A stretch of 64,000 nucleotides of DNA. Source: an uncultured Acetatifactor sp. GTDB lineage: Bacteria; Bacillota; Clostridia; Lachnospirales; Lachnospiraceae. Positions 61,226-64,000 of this stretch are shown here, piece after piece. The DNA lies in the NCBI GenBank assembly GCA_910588225.1, contig CAJUQT010000003.1, positions 1 through 64,000 of the forward strand, in the 5' to 3' direction. The stretch's first letter is position 1, and each line of letters begins with the position of its first letter. Under the pieces are notes generated by a model that saw only the letters and a program-made list of their open reading frames with translations, ran no database searches and was not told the DNA's origin. The position numbers and the translations under genes are program-made.

Positions 61226-63193
61226 ATGAATCAGAAACTGGAAGATTTGCTGCAGCTGGCATTGCAGACACCCGAGGAAGTCAGAGAAAAAACGGAAGAA
61301 CTGAACACCGGATTTGATGAAAATACGCGCACATGGGAGCTGATTGTCAAGTACCACGGCAGCCTGGATGCGCTGAAGGCATTGAATATAGGCGTGGAAT
61401 ATCTGATTGCGGGATATGCGGTATTGACGGTGCCGGAACAGCTGGTGGAGCGCGTGGCAGAGCTGGAGGAGGTAGAATATGTGGAAAAGCCGAAACGGTT
61501 TTTCTACGGAGTGGAAACGCCCACGGCAAATTCCTGTATTGCGCAGGTGACGCTTCGGGATCCTTATCTTACCGGGGAGGGTGTGCTGGTAGCAATTCTG
61601 GACAGTGGGATCGACTGGAGAATGCAGGAATTCAGAAACAGCGACGGCAGTACCAGGATACGGTATCTATGGGATCAAACACTGGGGGCAGAAGGAATTT
61701 CGGAGACAGAGGATAGAATGGAACCGGGAACTGCAGACAGTTTTGCGGGCCGCCCGCCCGAGGGCTTTCGCCTGGGGGTGGAATTCGATTCCGACCAGAT
61801 TAACCAGGCTCTATCCGCGGCTACGGCCGGACAACAGTTTGAGCTGCTCCCCAGTGTGGACACGAGCGGACATGGAACGGCAGTGGCGGGCATCGCAGCA
61901 GGAAACAGTTCTGCCTATCAGGGAGTTGCCCCGGAGGCAGAACTGTTGATTGTAAAGCTTGGACTGCCGGATGTATCCTCTTTTCCCCGGACAACGGAAA
62001 TCATGCGCGGTGTAACCTATGCTGTCAGAAAGGCCATTGAGCTGAAAATGCCAGTGGTTATCAATTTAAGCTTCGGCAATACTTACGGTGCTCATGACGG
62101 CAGCTCTCTGCTGGAAAGATTTTTGGACAATTCGGCTGAGATCGGCCGTACAGTGATCTGTGTGGGAAGCGGAAACGAGGGAAACAGCGGAGGACATCTG
62201 GCGGGTAATCTGCTGGAGGGACAGGAGAACGGAGGTACAGCCGGACGCACAGGCACCGGCGGGGGAGGCGGTGCGATGGGTTCAGACAGCATTCCGGGCG
62301 CCGGTTTTGGGGGCGGTTCCGGAAGCGCATTTGGAAGCAGCGGTGCGGCGGTTCCAAGTCGTATGGGAAATGCGGTGGCCAGGCCGGCTTCCGTGGAGCT
62401 TGCCGTGGCGGAGTATGAACGCAGCCTGAATGTCCAGCTGTGGAAAAATTACTGCGATGATTATCGGATTTATCTGCGCTCTCCGGGAGGCCGGGAGGCT
62501 CAGCTGCCTGAAATGATCAATGGCGGGAAATATGTGCTCCGACTGGAGCAGACGGAAATCATGGTCTATTTCGGCGAGCCCGCTCCTTATGCGGTACCGG
62601 AGGAGATTTACTTTGAAATGCTGCCGCTGGAACGTAATTATATTAACAGTGGAGTGTGGACCATCCGGCTGGAGCCTGTGCGGGTAGTGACGGGGAGATA
62701 TTATTTCTATCTGCCTTCGGCGGCTGTCCGCGGAACGGGAACAGGTTTTTACAGGTCTACTCCGGAGGTGACGCTGACCATTCCCTCCACAGCCGCAAAA
62801 GTGATTTCCGTGGGTGCCTATGACAGCACATACGAGTCCTATGCGGATTTCTCAGGAAGGGGATATGCGGATGCCAACAGGACCATCGGTATAGTGGCGG
62901 CAGGGCTGGCAAAGCCGGATCTTGCTGCACCGGGGGTGGGGATTCTGGCGCCGGATATTTACGGAGGCTATAATCCTTTTACGGGGACCTCCTTCGCCAC
63001 ACCCATCGTGGCGGGCAGTGCGGCTCTTCTGATGGAGTGGGGGATTGTGCGGGGGAATGATCCCTTTCTGTATGGGGAGAAGGTGAAGGCCTACCTCCGG
63101 GCCGGGGCGCGGGCGCTGCGGGGGGAGGATGCATACCCTAACTCCAGGGTTGGCTGGGGCGGATTATGCGTGGCGTCCAGTCTGCCGGGGTAA
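61226..63193 (+). CDS. S8 subtilase, Csp-like
   Basis: A 655-residue subtilisin-type serine protease of the clostridial Csp-like group. The triad is Asp in VLVAILDSGIDWR, His in DTSGHGTAVAGIAAG, and Ser in TGTSFATPIVAGSAALL. An N-terminal prodomain-like region (about 1-95) and a jelly-roll-like insertion (about 390-510) fit Csp proteases, which lack a signal peptide as this one does. A Gly/Ser-rich, low-complexity insert lies at about residues 328-385. It may act on spore germination or other intracellular precursors; no spore gene is adjacent. Confidence 0.9.
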   Translation: MNQKLEDLLQLALQTPEEVREKTEELNTGFDENTRTWELIVKYHGSLDALKALNIGVEYLIAGYAVLTVPEQLVERVAELEEVEYVEKPKRFFYGVETPTANSCIAQVTLRDPYLTGEGVLVAILDSGIDWRMQEFRNSDGSTRIRYLWDQTLGAEGISETEDRMEPGTADSFAGRPPEGFRLGVEFDSDQINQALSAATAGQQFELLPSVDTSGHGTAVAGIAAGNSSAYQGVAPEAELLIVKLGLPDVSSFPRTTEIMRGVTYAVRKAIELKMPVVINLSFGNTYGAHDGSSLLERFLDNSAEIGRTVICVGSGNEGNSGGHLAGNLLEGQENGGTAGRTGTGGGGGAMGSDSIPGAGFGGGSGSAFGSSGAAVPSRMGNAVARPASVELAVAEYERSLNVQLWKNYCDDYRIYLRSPGGREAQLPEMINGGKYVLRLEQTEIMVYFGEPAPYAVPEEIYFEMLPLERNYINSGVWTIRLEPVRVVTGRYYFYLPSAAVRGTGTGFYRSTPEVTLTIPSTAAKVISVGAYDSTYESYADFSGRGYADANRTIGIVAAGLAKPDLAAPGVGILAPDIYGGYNPFTGTSFATPIVAGSAALLMEWGIVRGNDPFLYGEKVKAYLRAGARALRGEDAYPNSRVGWGGLCVASSLPG

Positions 63194-63420
63194 GCGGGGA
63201 CGAAGCTGCTGGAACTGCAGAGATTGAAAAAACTGGCAATGGAACGGCCACCCAGGATACGAAGATACTCTTTCTTGTTGCTGGGTTGTATGCTCCTGCT
63301 ATACATGGGGGGATGGGGTATCAGATTCTCGGCACTATGTCGGGGATATTTTTCGCCTATGCCAACATGCGGGGGATTCGCGCAGTGGACCGGATCGTGG
63401 AGCTGTGCGGGAGTGTTGCT

Positions 63421-63555
63421 GGCGCCGCTTCCCACCAAAACGATGCGTACCTTGGTTCCGTACTCTCTTTTCAGCTTCTTGCGCAGCCTGTCAAGGATGC
63501 TCTGGAAGAGAGATTTGCAGCGGCTTACATGTTCTTCTGTGACATAATTGTACAT
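63421..63555 (-). pseudogene. 5' remnant of a nucleotidyltransferase-like gene
   Basis: On the minus strand a start codon with AGGAAAGG nine bases upstream opens MYNYVTEEHVSRCKSLFQSI and continues to VRIVLVGSGA. This resembles the start of clostridial nucleotidyltransferase-like proteins (helix followed by the VGSG motif). After about 45 codons the frame runs on into sequence without family character. The rest of the gene appears to have been lost at a junction near 63420. The 63194-63420 segment contains no gene that I can support. Confidence 0.4.
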
Positions 63556-63612
63556 GACATTTTTCCTTTCCTGTCCCAGGCCTCCCATTTCAGCAGTTTT
63601 TTTGACAGCTTA

Positions 63613-63641
63613 TTCCATTACACAGAAAGACATTGTATAAT
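63613..63641 (+). promoter_or_regulatory. Possible promoter of the last genes
   Basis: TTCCAT (63613-63618), a 17-base spacer and consensus TATAAT (63636-63641). The -35 is poor. Confidence 0.4.
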
Positions 63642-63677
63642 AGGGTCATCGAAAGGCTGATTCACGTAGGAACTATT

Positions 63678-63767
63678 ATGAAGATGATGTGGAGAGACAC
63701 AAAGAAGAAGCAAGGGGATAAGATGTTGAAAGATGCAGTAAAACAGGCAGGTATTCAGGCAGGGTAG
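63678..63767 (+). CDS. Very small open frame (29 codons)
   Basis: MKMMWRDTKKKQGDKMLKDA and nine more residues precede a stop, just ahead of the AlkZ-related gene. It is lysine-rich. No family is recognised, and it may be a leader frame, a fragment or chance. Confidence 0.25.
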   Translation: MKMMWRDTKKKQGDKMLKDAVKQAGIQAG

Positions 63768-63783
63768 CAGGGAGGTGTGGGAA

Positions 63784-64000
63784 TTGAAGGAGATACAGAG
63801 AGCGGAGGATATCTGGAGAGGGGTACAGGAGCTGGGGTTCCTGCCGTTTTTCCAGAATGGAATAAAAGGGTTTTCCGTTGAGGAATGGACGCCCCGTCAG
63901 CTCTGGTTTTCAGAAAGGGAGCCAGGGCCATGGGAATGGAAAGGCCCGGTCATCAGGATGGGTGAGTGTTTTTACGGGAAATTCTTTGCGGGGAAGGCGG
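63784..64000 (+). CDS. AlkZ-related protein, partial (runs off the window)
   Basis: TTG 63784 follows GGAGGT by seven bases and opens a frame continuing to the window edge (72 codons). Visible segments VQELGFLPFFQNGIKGFSVE and PRQLWFSEREPGPWEWKGPV match the N-terminal region of clostridial AlkZ-related proteins, as I recall the family. It would be distantly related to the AlkZ/YcaQ DNA glycosylases. The function of the clostridial group is not established. The C-terminal part is outside the window. Confidence 0.6.
   Translation, partial: MKEIQRAEDIWRGVQELGFLPFFQNGIKGFSVEEWTPRQLWFSEREPGPWEWKGPVIRMGECFYGKFFAGKA

Noticed and set aside
63602..63607. Consensus TTGACA as a -35 box
   Set aside because: The nearest TATAAT is 28 bases away, too far for a normal promoter.
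63166..63660. Plus-strand open frame after the subtilase (164 codons)
   Set aside because: Its first part overlaps the subtilase end and its second part is antisense to the nucleotidyltransferase-like remnant; no ribosome site or family match.

Overview
The window looks like a chromosomal segment of a Firmicutes gut anaerobe, most likely Lachnospiraceae. The evidence is moderate GC, strong AGGAGG-type ribosome sites, a dimeric glycyl-tRNA synthetase, a YqzL-like small gene between era and recO, a giant two-headed acyl-CoA dehydratase activase, a Csp-type subtilase and a ProB without a PUA domain. The genus cannot be fixed from the sequence. No CRISPR array, insertion sequence, rRNA gene or prophage was seen.

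Layout. 1-5.6 kb: two-component system plus FtsX-type ABC transporter (Bce-like antimicrobial peptide module). 5.7-9.5 kb: CheV-type chemotaxis adaptor, a catalytically degenerate sirtuin-like protein and a highly charged one-pass membrane protein. 9.5-14.3 kb: hisH, hisF, ung, lysA and an S66 carboxypeptidase. 14.5-15.6 kb: secreted repeat protein. 16.0-19.5 kb: tRNA-Leu(CAA) on the minus strand, then proB-proA-proC. 19.6-23.8 kb (minus): 1422-residue activase. 24-26.2 kb: pseudo-rhomboid with a zinc ribbon, a sigma-70-like protein without region 4, and an overlapping small partner. 26.3-32.8 kb: M16C peptidase, DUF4349-like lipoprotein, era, yqzL-like, recO, lipoprotein. 32.9-39.8 kb: glyS, then a TPR protein with a degenerate J-domain next to an HscC-type Hsp70, and a GNAT. 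39.9-40.8 kb (minus): PHP phosphatase. 41.1-44.9 kb: glycolytic cluster gap-pgk-tpiA, with a 50-bp duplication and a glycosidase-like remnant between pgk and tpiA. 45.1-47.8 kb: MATE pump behind a long structured leader, then an aminoglycoside-nucleotidyltransferase-like gene. 47.9-56.4 kb: a complete Wadjet plasmid-defence operon in the order jetD-jetA-jetB-jetC, followed by an AlkD-like HEAT-repeat gene. 56.5-63.2 kb: alaS, GH25 lysozyme, coiled-coil protein, S8 subtilase. The end holds a broken nucleotidyltransferase-like remnant and the start of an AlkZ-related gene.

The most interesting units are: the Wadjet operon with its AlkD-like tail gene; the HscC Hsp70 paired with a J-like TPR protein that has lost HPD; the region-4-less sigma-like protein with its overlapping partner; the sirtuin-like protein with the catalytic His replaced; the 326-nt leader of the MATE gene, which can form mutually exclusive hairpins; and a three-copy dispersed intergenic element.
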